64,000 nt of DNA, taken from contig NZ_CANLQB010000009.1 in the NCBI RefSeq assembly GCF_947493125.1, positions 170,839-234,838 on the forward strand. The letters run 5' to 3'. A model generated the notes under the pieces. It ran no database searches. It was not told where the DNA came from and saw nothing but the letters and a program-made list of their open reading frames with translations. This DNA is from an uncultured Roseobacter sp. Its GTDB lineage: Bacteria > Pseudomonadota > Alphaproteobacteria > Rhodobacterales > Rhodobacteraceae. Shown here one piece after another: positions 8,392-18,446 of the stretch. How positions within the stretch are numbered: position 1 is the stretch's first letter; every line of letters begins with the position of its first letter. A program made the translations under genes and the position numbers.

Positions 8392-9425
8392 GCCGGGTGC
8401 AGACGGTGACGGTGGAGGCCGATGACGCGGACCAGCGGCTCGATCGCTGGTTTCGGCGACAGTTTCCGCATGTGCCGCAGGGGCGGATCGAGAAGATGTG
8501 CCGCAAGGGCGAGATCCGGGTTGACGGCGGGCGCGTCAAGGCCGCCACGCGGTTGGAGGCCGGTCAGCAGGTGCGTGTGCCGCCCTTGCCCGCCGGCGCT
8601 GCACCCGCGCCGGAGCGCAAGACAATCTCGGACGCCGATGCAAAGATGATCCAGTCCTGCGTGATTTATCGGGATGATCAGGTGATCGCGCTGAACAAGC
8701 CTGCCGGTTTGCCGACGCAGGGTGGCTCGAAACAGACGCGCCATGTGGACGGGCTCGCCGAGGCGTTGAAGTTCGGGTTCGAGGAAAAGCCGCGGCTGGT
8801 GCACCGGCTCGACAAGGACACCTCGGGGGTGTTGTTGCTGGCGCGCACGCGAGCGGCGGCCAAAGCGTTGACCGCGTCGATGCGGCATAAGGAGACGCGC
8901 AAGATTTACTGGGCCTTGGTGGCCGGGGTGCCGACGCCCTATCTGGGTGAGATCCGCTTTGGGTTGGTGAAGGCGCCGGGGCGCGGAGGCGGCGGGGAGG
9001 GCGAGAAGATGATTGCGCTGCATCCGCGCGACATCGATGACACGCCGGGCGCCAAGCGGGCGCATACGCTTTATGCCACACTCTACCGCGTGGGTGCGCG
9101 GGCGGCCTGGGTCGCGATGGAACCGATCACCGGGCGCACCCATCAGTTGCGCGCGCACATGGCCGAGATCGGGCATCCGATTGCAGGTGACGGCAAATAC
9201 GGCGGCTCCGGGCAGGAGAATATGGGCGACGGCTGGGGCGCGCAATTGGGCGGCATCATCTCGAAAGAGCTGCACCTGCACGCACGGATGATGCGCTTTG
9301 AACAGCCCGAAACGGGCGAGATCATCACCGTCACCGCGCCCTTGCCCGAGCATATGGCGCAAAGCTGGGAGACCTTCGGCTGGACCGAGGACATCGCTGC
9401 CGAAGATCCGTTCGAGGCGCTGTGA
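8388..9425 (+). CDS. rluC: RluA-family 23S rRNA pseudouridine synthase
   Basis: 345 aa from ATG 8388, overlapping the crcB stop by 4 bases. An N-terminal S4 RNA-binding domain ('DQRLDRWFRRQFP', about 14-75) precedes the catalytic domain with 'HRLDKDTSGVLLLART', in which the Asp of 'RLDKDTSG' is the catalytic residue. 'ITGRTHQLRAHMAEIG' is also typical. 'PTQGGSKQ' fits the RluC branch better than RluD, but the exact target uridines cannot be read from sequence. Confidence 0.9.
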   Translation: MSRVQTVTVEADDADQRLDRWFRRQFPHVPQGRIEKMCRKGEIRVDGGRVKAATRLEAGQQVRVPPLPAGAAPAPERKTISDADAKMIQSCVIYRDDQVIALNKPAGLPTQGGSKQTRHVDGLAEALKFGFEEKPRLVHRLDKDTSGVLLLARTRAAAKALTASMRHKETRKIYWALVAGVPTPYLGEIRFGLVKAPGRGGGGEGEKMIALHPRDIDDTPGAKRAHTLYATLYRVGARAAWVAMEPITGRTHQLRAHMAEIGHPIAGDGKYGGSGQENMGDGWGAQLGGIISKELHLHARMMRFEQPETGEIITVTAPLPEHMAQSWETFGWTEDIAAEDPFEAL

Positions 9426-10099
9426 TGGCGGGGGACCTGCGGTTGGTGATCTTCGACGTGGACGGCACACTTGTTGACAGTCAGGCCGATATTCTGGCCG
9501 CCATGGCGGAGGCCTTTGCCGCCGTGGATCAACCTGCGCCGAACCGGGCCGCGATCCTCGGGATCGTGGGGCTGTCGCTGGAGGTGGCGATGCAGCGGCT
9601 GGCCCCGCGGTGCGATCACGTCCGTATGGTGACGGCCTACAAAGATGCGTATATCGCGTTGCGTGCAAAGACTGGCGCGGCCCAATCCTCTCCGCTCTAT
9701 CCGGGGGCGCGGGAGGTGTTGGAACGGTTGGGCGCACAGCCGGACGTCGTGCTGGGGGTTGCAACAGGCAAATCCAAACGCGGGCTCGACAAGCTGATCG
9801 AGGCCCATGACCTGGACGGTGTCTTCATGACCCAGCAGGTGGCGGACTTCCATCCCTCGAAACCCAACCCTTCGATGATCTACCAGGCGATGGCGGAGGC
9901 CGGTGTCGGCAAGTCGCGCACGGTCATGATCGGGGATACGAGCTTTGATATGGAGATGGCGGCCACCGCCGGAGTTGCGGGGTTCGGCGTGAGCTGGGGG
10001 TACCATCCGGTTTCTGCGCTGCGGGCCGCGCACAGCGTATCGAGTGATTTTGCCACTTTGGAGCGCACCCTCGCGCGCCATTGGAGTTTGTTGCCATGA
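9425..10099 (+). CDS. HAD-superfamily phosphatase (phosphoglycolate phosphatase-like)
   Basis: 224 aa from ATG 9425, overlapping the upstream stop by one base. HAD motif I is 'FDVDGTLVDS' with the nucleophile and acid/base Asp pair. The conserved Lys lies in 'KPNPSMIY', and motif IV is 'MIGDTSFDMEMA'. The helical cap between motifs I and II marks subclass IA. Substrate cannot be deduced; small phosphoesters such as phosphoglycolate are usual. It sits between the rluC-like gene and the ATP12 gene, joined to both by overlaps, an arrangement common in Roseobacters. Confidence 0.9.
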   Translation: MAGDLRLVIFDVDGTLVDSQADILAAMAEAFAAVDQPAPNRAAILGIVGLSLEVAMQRLAPRCDHVRMVTAYKDAYIALRAKTGAAQSSPLYPGAREVLERLGAQPDVVLGVATGKSKRGLDKLIEAHDLDGVFMTQQVADFHPSKPNPSMIYQAMAEAGVGKSRTVMIGDTSFDMEMAATAGVAGFGVSWGYHPVSALRAAHSVSSDFATLERTLARHWSLLP

Positions 10100-10812
10100 G
10101 TGAATGGAAGGCCAAGCGGTTCTGGACCGCGGCGGAGGTGACGGAGGGCGCCGAGGGCTTTGGCATCGCGCTCGATGGCCGCCCGGTCAAGACCCCGGCG
10201 AAACGGGCGTTGCAGGCGCCCACACGTGCGCTGGCCGAAGCCATTGCCGCGGAATGGGCCGCGCAGGGAGATGTGGTCGACCCGCTGAGCATGCCCTTTA
10301 CACGCACCGCCAATGCCGCCATCGACAAGGTCGCTGTGCAGCAGGCGGAGGTGGCCGAGATGCTCGCCGCATATGGCGACAGCGACCTGCTGTGCTACCG
10401 CGCGGAGCAGCCCGCAGAGTTGGTTGAGCGGCAGGCGGCGGCGTGGGACCCGCTGCTCGACTGGGCGGCAGAGACCCTGGGCGCCCGGTTGCACCCGCGG
10501 GTGGGTGTCATGCATGCGCCGCAGGATCCGGACGCGCTCGCGCGGCTCTCTGCCGAGGTCAAGGCGCTGCCGGTCTTTCAGTTGACGGCGTTTCATGACC
10601 TCGTGAGCCTATCCGGGTCCCTGATTCTCGGCTTTGCGGCAGCGCAAGATTTGAAAACAATCAAAGCGCTTTGGGACATTTCCCGTCTCGACGAGATCTG
10701 GCAGGCGGAGCAATGGGGACAGGATGAGGAGGCCGAGGCGGCTGCGGCAGTGAAATTTACCGCTTTCCAGCACGCCAAAGCGGTTTTTGATCTCACCCAT
10801 CCCGGATTTTAG
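10096..10812 (+). CDS. ATP12-family F1-ATPase assembly chaperone
   Basis: 238 aa from ATG 10096 with an ATGA overlap to the HAD gene. The sequence 'MSEWKAKRFWTAAEV' and 'GFGIALDGRPVKTPAKR' mark the ATP12 N-terminal domain, and 'LSGSLILGFA' with 'FQLTAFHDL' the C-terminal helical domain. In mitochondria and alphaproteobacteria ATP12 binds the alpha subunit of F1-ATPase before assembly. It appears to be the last gene of the run that starts at the Deg protease. Confidence 0.92.
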   Translation: MSEWKAKRFWTAAEVTEGAEGFGIALDGRPVKTPAKRALQAPTRALAEAIAAEWAAQGDVVDPLSMPFTRTANAAIDKVAVQQAEVAEMLAAYGDSDLLCYRAEQPAELVERQAAAWDPLLDWAAETLGARLHPRVGVMHAPQDPDALARLSAEVKALPVFQLTAFHDLVSLSGSLILGFAAAQDLKTIKALWDISRLDEIWQAEQWGQDEEAEAAAAVKFTAFQHAKAVFDLTHPGF

Positions 10813-11000
10813 CGCTCACATTGGGCAATGCCTCTGCGAGGGGGGCTGCGGGTCTCATTTTCAGCCGCACGCACTTGACCTTATCGGCGGATTGCGACCA
10901 GTATATGGCCCACTTGCAGGGGCTAACCCTGCATATCGCCTCCGGCCAACGAGTGCCGGTCGACCCGCCTGACAAGGCGGAAAATCAGGAAGAGGTAAAA

Positions 11001-12017
11001 ATGAAAAAATCTGTAATTCTCGGTGCTCTGACCGTTGCTGGCCTGTCGGCTGGTGCGGCGGCTGCCGGTACGTTGGACGACGTCAAGGCACGCGGCACGC
11101 TGAACTGCGGCGTGGCCACCGGTCTGGCCGGTTTTGCGGCGCCGGACGCGAATGGCGAGTGGAAGGGCTTCGACGTCTCGGTCTGCCGCGCCGTCGCTGC
11201 AGCCGTTCTCGGCGACCCTTCGGCGGTCGAATTCGTTCCGACCACCGGCAAGACCCGCTTCACGGCGCTGGCCTCGGGCGAGATCGATATGCTGGCCCGC
11301 AACACCACCTGGACCTTTAGCCGCGACGTTGACCTGAAGTTCACTTTTGTTGGCGTGAATTACTATGACGGTCAGGGCTTCATGGTTCCCAAGGCGCTTG
11401 GCGTGTCTTCCGCGAAGGATCTGGACGGCGCAACCGTCTGCATCCAGACCGGCACCACAACCGAGCTGAACCTGGCGGACTTCTTCCGCACCAACAACAT
11501 CGGCTATGAGCCCGTGCCGATCGAAACCAACGCCGAAGCGCAGCAGCAGTACCTTGCCGGTGCCTGCGACGTCTACACAACGGACGCCTCCGGCCTGGCC
11601 GCGACACGCGCGACCTTTGAAGCACCAGGCGATCACGTCCTGTTGCCCGAAATCATCTCCAAAGAGCCGCTCGGCCCGCTCGTGCGTCATGGCGACGACG
11701 AATGGGGTGACGTGGTGCGCTGGACGTTGAACGCGCTGATCACGGCAGAAGAGCTGGGCGTGACCTCGGCCAACGTCAACGAGATGTCCGCGAACACCGG
11801 CAACCCCGAAGTGGCGCGCCTGCTGGGCACCGAAGGTACGCTGGGCGAGATGCTCGGCCTCGACGCTGACTGGGCCAAGCGCGCGATTTCCGCGCAAGGC
11901 AACTACGGTGAAATCTTCGCGAAGAACATCGGTGAGGAAACACCGATCGGTCTGGCCCGCGGGCTGAACGCCCAGTGGACCGACGGTGGCCTGATCTACT
12001 CGCCACCGTTCCGCTAA
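11001..12017 (+). CDS. aapJ: L-amino acid ABC transporter, periplasmic binding protein
   Basis: 338 aa from ATG 11001 with AGGAAGAGGT upstream. The signal peptide 'MKKSVILGALTVAGLSAG' ends near 'GAAAAG'. The mature protein is a type II solute-binding protein: 'RGTLNCGVATGLAGFA', 'WKGFDVSVCRAVAAAVLGD' and 'GEIDMLARNTTWTFSRD'. AapJ delivers a broad range of L-amino acids to AapQM. The 188-base upstream region is free of genes and must hold the promoter; I could not fix it with confidence. A hairpin after the stop probably reduces read-through to aapQ. Confidence 0.95.
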   Translation: MKKSVILGALTVAGLSAGAAAAGTLDDVKARGTLNCGVATGLAGFAAPDANGEWKGFDVSVCRAVAAAVLGDPSAVEFVPTTGKTRFTALASGEIDMLARNTTWTFSRDVDLKFTFVGVNYYDGQGFMVPKALGVSSAKDLDGATVCIQTGTTTELNLADFFRTNNIGYEPVPIETNAEAQQQYLAGACDVYTTDASGLAATRATFEAPGDHVLLPEIISKEPLGPLVRHGDDEWGDVVRWTLNALITAEELGVTSANVNEMSANTGNPEVARLLGTEGTLGEMLGLDADWAKRAISAQGNYGEIFAKNIGEETPIGLARGLNAQWTDGGLIYSPPFR

Positions 12018-12031
12018 GAGCAAACGGGCAA

Positions 12032-12058
12032 GGGCGCAGGGACCAACCTGCGCCCTTT
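12032..12058 (+). terminator. Partial terminator hairpin between aapJ and aapQ
   Basis: GGGCGCAGG (12032-12040) pairs with CCTGCGCCC (12047-12055) around a 6-base loop, followed by only three T. Such hairpins behind binding-protein genes usually protect the mRNA or partly terminate, giving more binding protein than permease. Confidence 0.7.
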
Positions 12059-12148
12059 CCTTATGACGACCCAAAATAAAGAGACCCGACCACCGAGGCG
12101 CAGAAAGCGCCCGTTAAAATCAAGGTCGGAACCACGGGGAAAATTCAA

Positions 12149-13363
12149 ATGACGACACTGACGGACCCACCGCGGGAGTCCTTCCGCCTGTCTATGTTGA
12201 TCAATGACACGCGGTATCGGTCCCTGACGTTTCAGGGGATCACGCTGCTGGTGCTGATCATCGCCATCGCTTATCTGGCGAACAATCTTCTGACAAACCT
12301 CGCTGCTGCCGGTCTGAACATCGCCTACGACTTCCTGGGCGATCCGGCAGGGTATGACATCAACCAGGCGCTGGTGGAGTACAACAGCCGGTCGAGCCAT
12401 GCGCGGGCCGCCCTTGTCGGTGTTCTGAACACGCTGCTCGTCGCCTTTCTGGCCTGTATCACGGCAACTGTCTTCGGGGTGATTGCCGGTGTGCTGCGGC
12501 TGTCGAACAACTGGCTGGTGCGCAAGCTGATGTCCTTCTATGTGGAGATCTTCCGGAACATCCCCGTGCTGATCTGGATCATCATCATCTTCACGATCAT
12601 GACCGCCGTGATGCCCGCTCCGCGCGCCTTCCGGGGCGACGAGCCCGAGGCGACGATGCTGATGGGTCTTTTCGCCTTCACCAACCGCGGCGTGTACATC
12701 CCCGCGCCGGTCTGGGGCCCAGGCTCGATGGTCGTGGTGGCGACCTTCATCGCCTCGATCATTGGTGTGATCGGCTATCGCCGCTACGCTACGAAGCTGC
12801 TCTATGACACGGGCAAGCTGCTGCCCATGGGCTGGCCGAGCCTTGCGATCTTCTTCCTGCCCACGATCCTGATGTTCTACATCATGGGGCGGCCCATTGG
12901 TCTCGATGTGCCGGAGCTCGGGGGCTTCAACTTCCGGGGTGGGATCCAGGTGGGCGCACCTCTCATCGCGCTGTGGTTCGCGCTGTCGATCTACACCGGG
13001 GCCTTCATCGCCGAGAACGTGCGCGCGGGTATTCAGGCGGTCAGCAAGGGCCAGACCGAGGCTGCCTCGGCCCTTGGCCTGCGGCCCGGACGGGTGATGA
13101 AGCTCGTGGTGCTGCCGCAGGCGTTGCGCGTGATCATTCCGCCGCTGATTTCGCAGTATCTCAACATCACCAAGAACTCCTCGCTCGCGATTGCGGTGGG
13201 CTATGCAGACATCACAGCGACGCTGGGGGGCATCACGCTGAACCAGACGGGGCGGGCGATTGAATGCGTGCTGCTGCTGATGCTGTTCTATCTCACGATC
13301 TCGCTGCTGATCTCGGCGGTGATGAACGTCTACAACAACGCCGTGAAGCTGAAGGAGCGCTGA
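12149..13363 (+). CDS. aapQ: L-amino acid ABC transporter permease AapQ
   Basis: 404 aa integral membrane protein. It is longer than ordinary amino acid permeases because of the large inserted loop between early helices ('RSSHARAALVGVLNTLL' begins the core). The EAA-type coupling loop is visible in 'GIQAVSKGQTEAASALGL'. It forms a heterodimer with AapM in the inner membrane. It starts 131 bases after aapJ, and aapM follows 3 bases after its stop. Confidence 0.94.
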   Translation: MTTLTDPPRESFRLSMLINDTRYRSLTFQGITLLVLIIAIAYLANNLLTNLAAAGLNIAYDFLGDPAGYDINQALVEYNSRSSHARAALVGVLNTLLVAFLACITATVFGVIAGVLRLSNNWLVRKLMSFYVEIFRNIPVLIWIIIIFTIMTAVMPAPRAFRGDEPEATMLMGLFAFTNRGVYIPAPVWGPGSMVVVATFIASIIGVIGYRRYATKLLYDTGKLLPMGWPSLAIFFLPTILMFYIMGRPIGLDVPELGGFNFRGGIQVGAPLIALWFALSIYTGAFIAENVRAGIQAVSKGQTEAASALGLRPGRVMKLVVLPQALRVIIPPLISQYLNITKNSSLAIAVGYADITATLGGITLNQTGRAIECVLLLMLFYLTISLLISAVMNVYNNAVKLKER

Positions 13364-13366
13364 GCC

Positions 13367-14665
13367 ATGTCAGACACACATGCACACTCCGTCGCCTTCG
13401 TGCGCGAAACCGAAATCCCCTCGTCTCCGCCGCCCTATGCGGCCACAGGGCCTGTCAAATGGCTGCGCGAGAACCTCTTTGCGACGCCCGCCAACAGTCT
13501 GCTGACCATCGCGGCGCTTTATGTCATCTGGCAGATCCTGTCAGGAACAATGCCGTGGATCCTGAACGGGATCTGGAACACCTCGAGCCTAGCGGAGTGC
13601 CGGCAGGTGCTCGATGGCGCCGTGGGAGCCTGCTTCTCGGTTCTGACCGAACGGTGGAACCAGTTGCTCTTTGGCTTCCAGTACCCATCCGAGCTTTACT
13701 GGCGTCCAACGCTGGCGCTGGGTCTGTTGTTCGTCGCGGCCGCGCCGGTGCTGTTCTTTGACCTGCCGCGCAAGCTTCTGGCCTTCACGGCGGTTTATCC
13801 TTTCATTGCCTTCTGGCTGATCTGGGGTGGCACCATCCTGACACCCATCGTGGCCTTTGCCGGTGTTGCGGCGGGCGCAGTCGTCTATCAGCGCCTGGTG
13901 ACCGGCAGCTTCGCCTACGGGTTCTTCGGTGGGATCATCGCGGCCTTCATTGTCTGGACGGTGGGTGGCTGGATCATCCCGGATGGCGCCTCGGAGACCG
14001 CCATGCTGACGGCGGTACCGAGCCGTGACCTGGGTGGCTTCATGCTGAACATGATGCTGGGGGTCACCTGCGTGACGCTGTCGATCCCCATCGGGATCGC
14101 GCTGGCACTTGGGCGGCAGTCGTCGATGCCGCTGATCAAGGTGGTCTGCGTGGTCTTCATCGAGTTTGTCCGCGGTGTGCCGCTGATCACGCTGCTTTTC
14201 GTGGCAAGCGTGATGCTGGCGTATTTCTTCCCGCCTGAATCCTCGCTCGATCTGTTCCTGCGCGTGGTGATCATGATCACCATGTTTTCCTCGGCCTATA
14301 TCGCCGAGGTGATCCGGGGTGGCCTCGCCGCTTTGCCCAAGGGGCAGTATGAGGCGGCGGATTCGCTGGGGCTGGACTATCCGCAGGCGATGCGGCTGAT
14401 CATCCTGCCGCAGGCGCTGAAGATCTCGATCCCCGGGATCGTGAACATCGCCGTCGGGCTCTTCAAGGACACCACGCTGGTGTCGGTGATCGGCATGTTC
14501 GACATCGTCGGCATGATCCGTGGCCCGATCCTCGCCTCGACGGAATGGAACGGGGTCTATTGGGAGCTTCTCGGCTTCGCCTCGGTGCTGTTCTTCGTCG
14601 TCTGCTATGGCATCTCGCAATACTCACAATGGCTCGAACGTCGCCTCGCGACCGACCATCGCTAA
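13367..14665 (+). CDS. aapM: L-amino acid ABC transporter permease AapM
   Basis: 432 aa, multi-spanning, the partner of AapQ. It has the HisM-type permease core with '[15 protein letters not shown]' and the coupling loop '[19 protein letters not shown]'. The N-terminus carries the extra helices that are specific to the general amino acid permeases. The start is ATG 13367, directly behind aapQ. Confidence 0.94.
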   Translation: MSDTHAHSVAFVRETEIPSSPPPYAATGPVKWLRENLFATPANSLLTIAALYVIWQILSGTMPWILNGIWNTSSLAECRQVLDGAVGACFSVLTERWNQLLFGFQYPSELYWRPTLALGLLFVAAAPVLFFDLPRKLLAFTAVYPFIAFWLIWGGTILTPIVAFAGVAAGAVVYQRLVTGSFAYGFFGGIIAAFIVWTVGGWIIPDGASETAMLTAVPSRDLGGFMLNMMLGVTCVTLSIPIGIALALGRQSSMPLIKVVCVVFIEFVRGVPLITLLFVASVMLAYFFPPESSLDLFLRVVIMITMFSSAYIAEVIRGGLAALPKGQYEAADSLGLDYPQAMRLIILPQALKISIPGIVNIAVGLFKDTTLVSVIGMFDIVGMIRGPILASTEWNGVYWELLGFASVLFFVVCYGISQYSQWLERRLATDHR

Positions 14666-14679
14666 AGGAGGTTTCAGAC

Positions 14680-15450
14680 ATGGCTGAAGCTGCAACTCAA
14701 ATGAAGGTCTCGGACGAGATCGCAATCACCATCTCCAAGATGAACAAGTGGTACGGCACCTTCCACGTGCTGCGCGACATCGACCTGACGGTCAACCGCG
14801 GCGAACGGATCGTGATCTGCGGGCCGTCGGGGTCGGGGAAATCGACGCTCATCCGCTGCATCAACGCGCTGGAAGAGCACCAGCAGGGCTCCATCGAAGT
14901 GGATGGTACGCTGCTTTCCTCGGATCTGAAGAACATCGACAAGATCCGGTCCGAAGTTGGCATGTGCTTTCAGCACTTCAACCTCTTCCCGCATCTGACG
15001 ATTCTGGAGAACTGCACGCTTGCGCCGATCTGGGTGCGTAAGACACCGAAGAAGGAAGCCGAAGAGACGGCCATGCACTTCCTCGAGAAGGTCAAGATCC
15101 CCGATCAGGCGATGAAATATCCCGGCCAGCTCTCGGGCGGCCAGCAGCAGCGGGTGGCGATCGCGCGCTCACTCTGCATGCGCCCGCGGATCATGCTCTT
15201 TGACGAGCCCACCTCGGCGCTTGACCCGGAGATGATCAAGGAGGTGCTCGACACGATGATCGAGCTTGCCGAAGAGGGGATGACCATGCTTTGCGTGACC
15301 CACGAGATGGGCTTTGCGCGCCAGGTGGCGAACCGGGTGATCTTCATGGATGCGGGCCAGATCGTCGAACAGAACGAGCCCGAGGCCTTCTTCAACAATC
15401 CGCAGAGCCCGCGCACCCAGCTGTTCCTGAGCCAGATCTTGGGTCACTGA
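14680..15450 (+). CDS. aapP: L-amino acid ABC transporter ATPase AapP
   Basis: 256 aa from ATG 14680 with a perfect AAAGGAGG upstream. Walker A is 'GPSGSGKST', the signature is 'LSGGQQQR', Walker B is '[12 protein letters not shown]' and the H-loop is in 'CVTHEMGFA'. It energises uptake through AapQM. The in-frame extension upstream of 14680 overlaps aapM and is not real. It is the last gene of the aap operon and is followed by a large inverted repeat. Confidence 0.95.
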   Translation: MAEAATQMKVSDEIAITISKMNKWYGTFHVLRDIDLTVNRGERIVICGPSGSGKSTLIRCINALEEHQQGSIEVDGTLLSSDLKNIDKIRSEVGMCFQHFNLFPHLTILENCTLAPIWVRKTPKKEAEETAMHFLEKVKIPDQAMKYPGQLSGGQQQRVAIARSLCMRPRIMLFDEPTSALDPEMIKEVLDTMIELAEEGMTMLCVTHEMGFARQVANRVIFMDAGQIVEQNEPEAFFNNPQSPRTQLFLSQILGH

Positions 15451-15532
15451 ACGGCGGGTGGCCTGAAAGCCCACCCAACCTGCCAGCACGACGGGCAGAG
15501 CAGGCAGGTGCGGTGGGCTTTCAGGCCGCCGC
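15451..15532. terminator. Large bidirectional terminator between aapP and the phosphatase gene
   Basis: A 16-bp perfect arm (15460-15475) is complementary to 15512-15527. A second inner pair, ACCTGCC (15478-15484) with GGCAGGT (15503-15509), extends the stem. It lies between convergent genes and ends where the minus-strand gene stops. Confidence 0.7.
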
Positions 15533-16029
15533 TACGTCAACTCTCGCGGAACAACGAACGCAATCGGCTGGCCTTTGTGCCAGCCGATCTCCGTCCAGCT
15601 TGCGATATCAAACTGCACCACCAGAGTGGCGCCTGTGGGGTAGTCCTCGAACCGCACGTGATCCGGTGCTGCACGCACCAGCCGTTTGGCAAAGGCGCAG
15701 ATGCCGGGGTTGTGCCCGATCATCAGCACGCATGTTCCCGTCGCGCGCATCAGCACTTCACGCATTGTGCGGGCCTCGGCGTGGTAGAGGTCACTTGTGT
15801 AGGTCACCGGTATCTCAACCGGGAGCTCCAGCCGCTGCACTGTCTCGCCCGTGCGGGTTGCCGACGAGCACAGCACCTCATCCGGCACGTGCCCCTGCGC
15901 GCGCAACCACGCGCCCAGAGCTTTGGCTGAGACCCGCCCGCGCCCGTTCAACGGCCGGTCGTGATCGCGCAGGCCCGCATGGGTCCAGTCGGATTTGGCG
16001 TGGCGCATCAGGATCAGGGTACGGGTCAT
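15532..16029 (-). CDS. Histidine phosphatase family protein (SixA-like)
   Basis: 165 aa from ATG 16029. The catalytic motif 'LILMRHAKSDW' holds the phospho-accepting His at position 10. A second conserved His lies in 'VLMIGHNPGI'. The short length and 'DHDRPLNGRGR' match the SixA-like group, which removes phosphate from phosphohistidine or small substrates. The ATG overlaps the stop of the upstream iron-sulfur gene by 4 bases. Substrate unknown. Confidence 0.88.
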   Translation of the reverse strand: MTRTLILMRHAKSDWTHAGLRDHDRPLNGRGRVSAKALGAWLRAQGHVPDEVLCSSATRTGETVQRLELPVEIPVTYTSDLYHAEARTMREVLMRATGTCVLMIGHNPGICAFAKRLVRAAPDHVRFEDYPTGATLVVQFDIASWTEIGWHKGQPIAFVVPRELT

Positions 16030-16661
16030 TGCGGATGAAAGGCTTTCATGTGGAAGGCGGATTGCGCGGGCGCGCGTCCGAAGTGCTCTGAGACCGGGCA
16101 GGCACGTCGCACACGGCAGCCTCGTGTCATACAGTCTGCGCCCTCGGCCGTGTCGAGGAAACCCTTGCATCGCGGTACATCGTAGGCGTTCTCCGCTGAG
16201 AGCGCGCCGACCGGGCAGGCGGTGAGGCAGGGCGTGTCCGTGCAGCTGTCGCATGGGCTGGCTTGAGCGCGCGCTGGCGCAGCGAGCGGTGCATCGAAGA
16301 GCAGCGCCCCTCGGATCGAGATCATCAGCCCAGCCTCGTCATGGACCATCATACCGGTCGGACTTTGGAAAAACCGCCCCGTCCTCAATGCCCAGGCGAT
16401 GAAGGGGAGATAGGGGGGGCCATCGGACGGATAGGCCGTTCGTGCGCTGACCTCCGCAGCCATGGCGCCAATGACCCGCTTGGACCAGCGGTCCAGCGGG
16501 TCGGCCTGCCCGTCTGCGTATTCCGCTGATACGGTGAAGACCGGCCAAAGCCCTGCGCTTGCCCCGACCATCACCAGGCTCGTGCCGTCTTCCAGGCTTG
16601 CAGATCCCATCACGAAGAGGCCGGACGGCTCTGCCAGAGCGGCGATGCGGTCGAGGGTCAT
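16026..16661 (-). CDS. Putative 4Fe-4S ferredoxin-like protein
   Basis: 211 aa. The C-terminal half has two cysteine groups, 'CDSCTDTPCLTACPVGAL' (a ferredoxin-like cluster) and 'CMTRGCRVRRACPV', while the N-terminal half has no recognised motif. It resembles the iron-sulfur end of QueG-like proteins but is much shorter. It is coupled by ATGA overlaps to the hydroxylase upstream and the phosphatase downstream. Function unknown; electron transfer is inferred from the cysteines. Confidence 0.8.
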   Translation of the reverse strand: MTLDRIAALAEPSGLFVMGSASLEDGTSLVMVGASAGLWPVFTVSAEYADGQADPLDRWSKRVIGAMAAEVSARTAYPSDGPPYLPFIAWALRTGRFFQSPTGMMVHDEAGLMISIRGALLFDAPLAAPARAQASPCDSCTDTPCLTACPVGALSAENAYDVPRCKGFLDTAEGADCMTRGCRVRRACPVSEHFGRAPAQSAFHMKAFHPQ

Positions 16662-17452
16662 TTTCGGGCGAAGGGCAGGGCAATCGACCAGCCAAAGCGG
16701 CTCGGGCGGTCATCCTGCCATTCAAGTCCCACTTCCATCTCGTCATGGCCCGCTTTGGGTTGGGCGATGTAGGTGCCGAACATCTGGTCCCAGATCGAGA
16801 GGGCAAAGCCATAGTTGCTGTCATGCTCCGCGCGGTGCACGGAGTGGTGCACGCGGTGCATGTCTGGCGTGACCAACACCCGACGTACGATGGCGTCGAG
16901 CCAGAGCGGCAGGCGGATGTTGGCGTGGTTGAACATCGCCGTGCCGTTCAGCAGGATCTCGAAGATGATCACGGCCAGCGCGGCGGGGCCCATCAGGTAG
17001 ACGAGGCCGATTTTCAGCACCATCGACAATGCAATCTCGACCGGGTGGAAGCGGATGGCGGTGGTCACATCCATATCGACATCGGCATGGTGCACGCGGT
17101 GCAGCCGCCAGAGGATCGGCACCTTATGGGTGATCAGATGCTGCAGCCAGATGGCGAAATCCAGCACCAGGATGGCAATCACCATCTCCAGCCAGATCGG
17201 CCAGCCGATCATGTTGAAGAGGCCCCAGCCCTGCGCCTGAGCGTCAATGGCGGCGCCCACGGCCAGCAGGGGCAGGGCGAAGGCCATCAGCCGCAGTGTC
17301 AGCGTGTTGGCGATAGTGATGCCCCAGTTCGTTGTCCACCTGCGACTGCGCGGCTGGCTGCGGACACGCCGTGGCGCCAGCGCTTCGAGCGTGGCAAGCA
17401 CCGCAAACAGGCCCAGAAAGATGCCGAGGCGAATGATGGCTTCGTTTTCCAT
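16658..17452 (-). CDS. Fatty acid hydroxylase / sterol desaturase family protein
   Basis: 264 aa membrane protein with several hydrophobic helices. Histidine-box motifs are visible: 'HLITH', 'HRVHHADVDMD' and 'NHANIRLP' followed by 'HRVHHSVH'. These ligate a di-iron centre in membrane hydroxylases and desaturases. Substrate unknown; lipids are likely. First gene of a three-gene overlapping set with the iron-sulfur protein and the phosphatase, which suggests that the iron-sulfur protein could serve as its electron donor (inference). Confidence 0.88.
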   Translation of the reverse strand: MENEAIIRLGIFLGLFAVLATLEALAPRRVRSQPRSRRWTTNWGITIANTLTLRLMAFALPLLAVGAAIDAQAQGWGLFNMIGWPIWLEMVIAILVLDFAIWLQHLITHKVPILWRLHRVHHADVDMDVTTAIRFHPVEIALSMVLKIGLVYLMGPAALAVIIFEILLNGTAMFNHANIRLPLWLDAIVRRVLVTPDMHRVHHSVHRAEHDSNYGFALSIWDQMFGTYIAQPKAGHDEMEVGLEWQDDRPSRFGWSIALPFARK

Positions 17453-17523
17453 GAGATATATTTATGCCAGACCGGGCCGCAGACCAAGCGACAGCATGAC
17501 ACATCTGCGTCAGCGCAGCTTAG

Positions 17524-18387
17524 TCAGTCGGCGCGGATGATGGAGCCCGCGCCATGCTCGGTAAAGAGCTCCAGCAGGCAGGCATTGGGCGCGCGGCCAT
17601 CGAGGATCACCGCCGCCCGGACGCCGCCTTCGATGGCCGTCAACGCGGTCTCGGTCTTGGGGATCATGCCGCCTGCTATGACGCCCTCTTCGGTCAGGCT
17701 GCGGATTTGCGTGGCACTCAGCTCGGTCACCACCGCGCCCTCGGCGTTCTTGACCCCTGCCACATCGGTGAGAAGCAAAAGCCGGTCGGCTTTCAGGGCC
17801 GCAGCAACTGCCCCCGCGGCGGTGTCACCATTGATGTTGAAGGTCTCGCCCTCCGCGCCTGCGCCGAGCGGCGCGATCACGGGGATGTATTCCTTCTCCG
17901 CCAGATCGCGCAGCACGCGCGGGTTGACCGCTTGAGGCGTGCCCACAAAGCCCAGATCAACATCGGTGGGCGCGCAGGTGATCAGATGCGCGTCTTTGCC
18001 CGAGAGGCCGACAGCGCGCCCGCCTTGGCGGTTGATCGCCTGCACGATGCGCTTGTTCACGAGGCCTGCAAGCACCATCTCGACCACCTCCATGGTGGCG
18101 GCATCGGTGACGCGCTTGCCGTTCTTGAATTCGGAGGTGATCTGGAGCTTGTCGAGCATTGCATTGATCATCGGCCCGCCGCCATGCACGATTACCGGGT
18201 TGACCCCGACCTGCCGCATCAGCACCACGTCTCGGGCGAAGTCTTCCATCGCGGCATCGCTGCCCATGGCGTGACCGCCGAGCTTGATCACCACGGTCGC
18301 GCCCGCATAGCGCTGCAGGTAGGGCAGGGCCTTGTTCAGCGTGCTTGCGGTTGCAATCCAGTCGCGGTTCATGTCTTGGGTCTTCAT
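17524..18387 (-). CDS. argB: Acetylglutamate kinase
   Basis: 287 aa. The amino acid kinase fold is clear: '[10 protein letters not shown]' near the N-terminus, '[17 protein letters not shown]' and '[16 protein letters not shown]'. '[17 protein letters not shown]' near the C-terminus is typical of ArgB. It phosphorylates N-acetyl-L-glutamate, the second step of arginine biosynthesis. Minus strand, about 60 bases downstream of engB and probably in the same transcript. Confidence 0.96.
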   Translation of the reverse strand: MKTQDMNRDWIATASTLNKALPYLQRYAGATVVIKLGGHAMGSDAAMEDFARDVVLMRQVGVNPVIVHGGGPMINAMLDKLQITSEFKNGKRVTDAATMEVVEMVLAGLVNKRIVQAINRQGGRAVGLSGKDAHLITCAPTDVDLGFVGTPQAVNPRVLRDLAEKEYIPVIAPLGAGAEGETFNINGDTAAGAVAAALKADRLLLLTDVAGVKNAEGAVVTELSATQIRSLTEEGVIAGGMIPKTETALTAIEGGVRAAVILDGRAPNACLLELFTEHGAGSIIRAD

Positions 18388-18446
18388 CTTTGCACCATCC
18401 GTCGAGGCGTTATGATGCGCAGCGCGGCGCTGCGCAAGGGCGCGGG

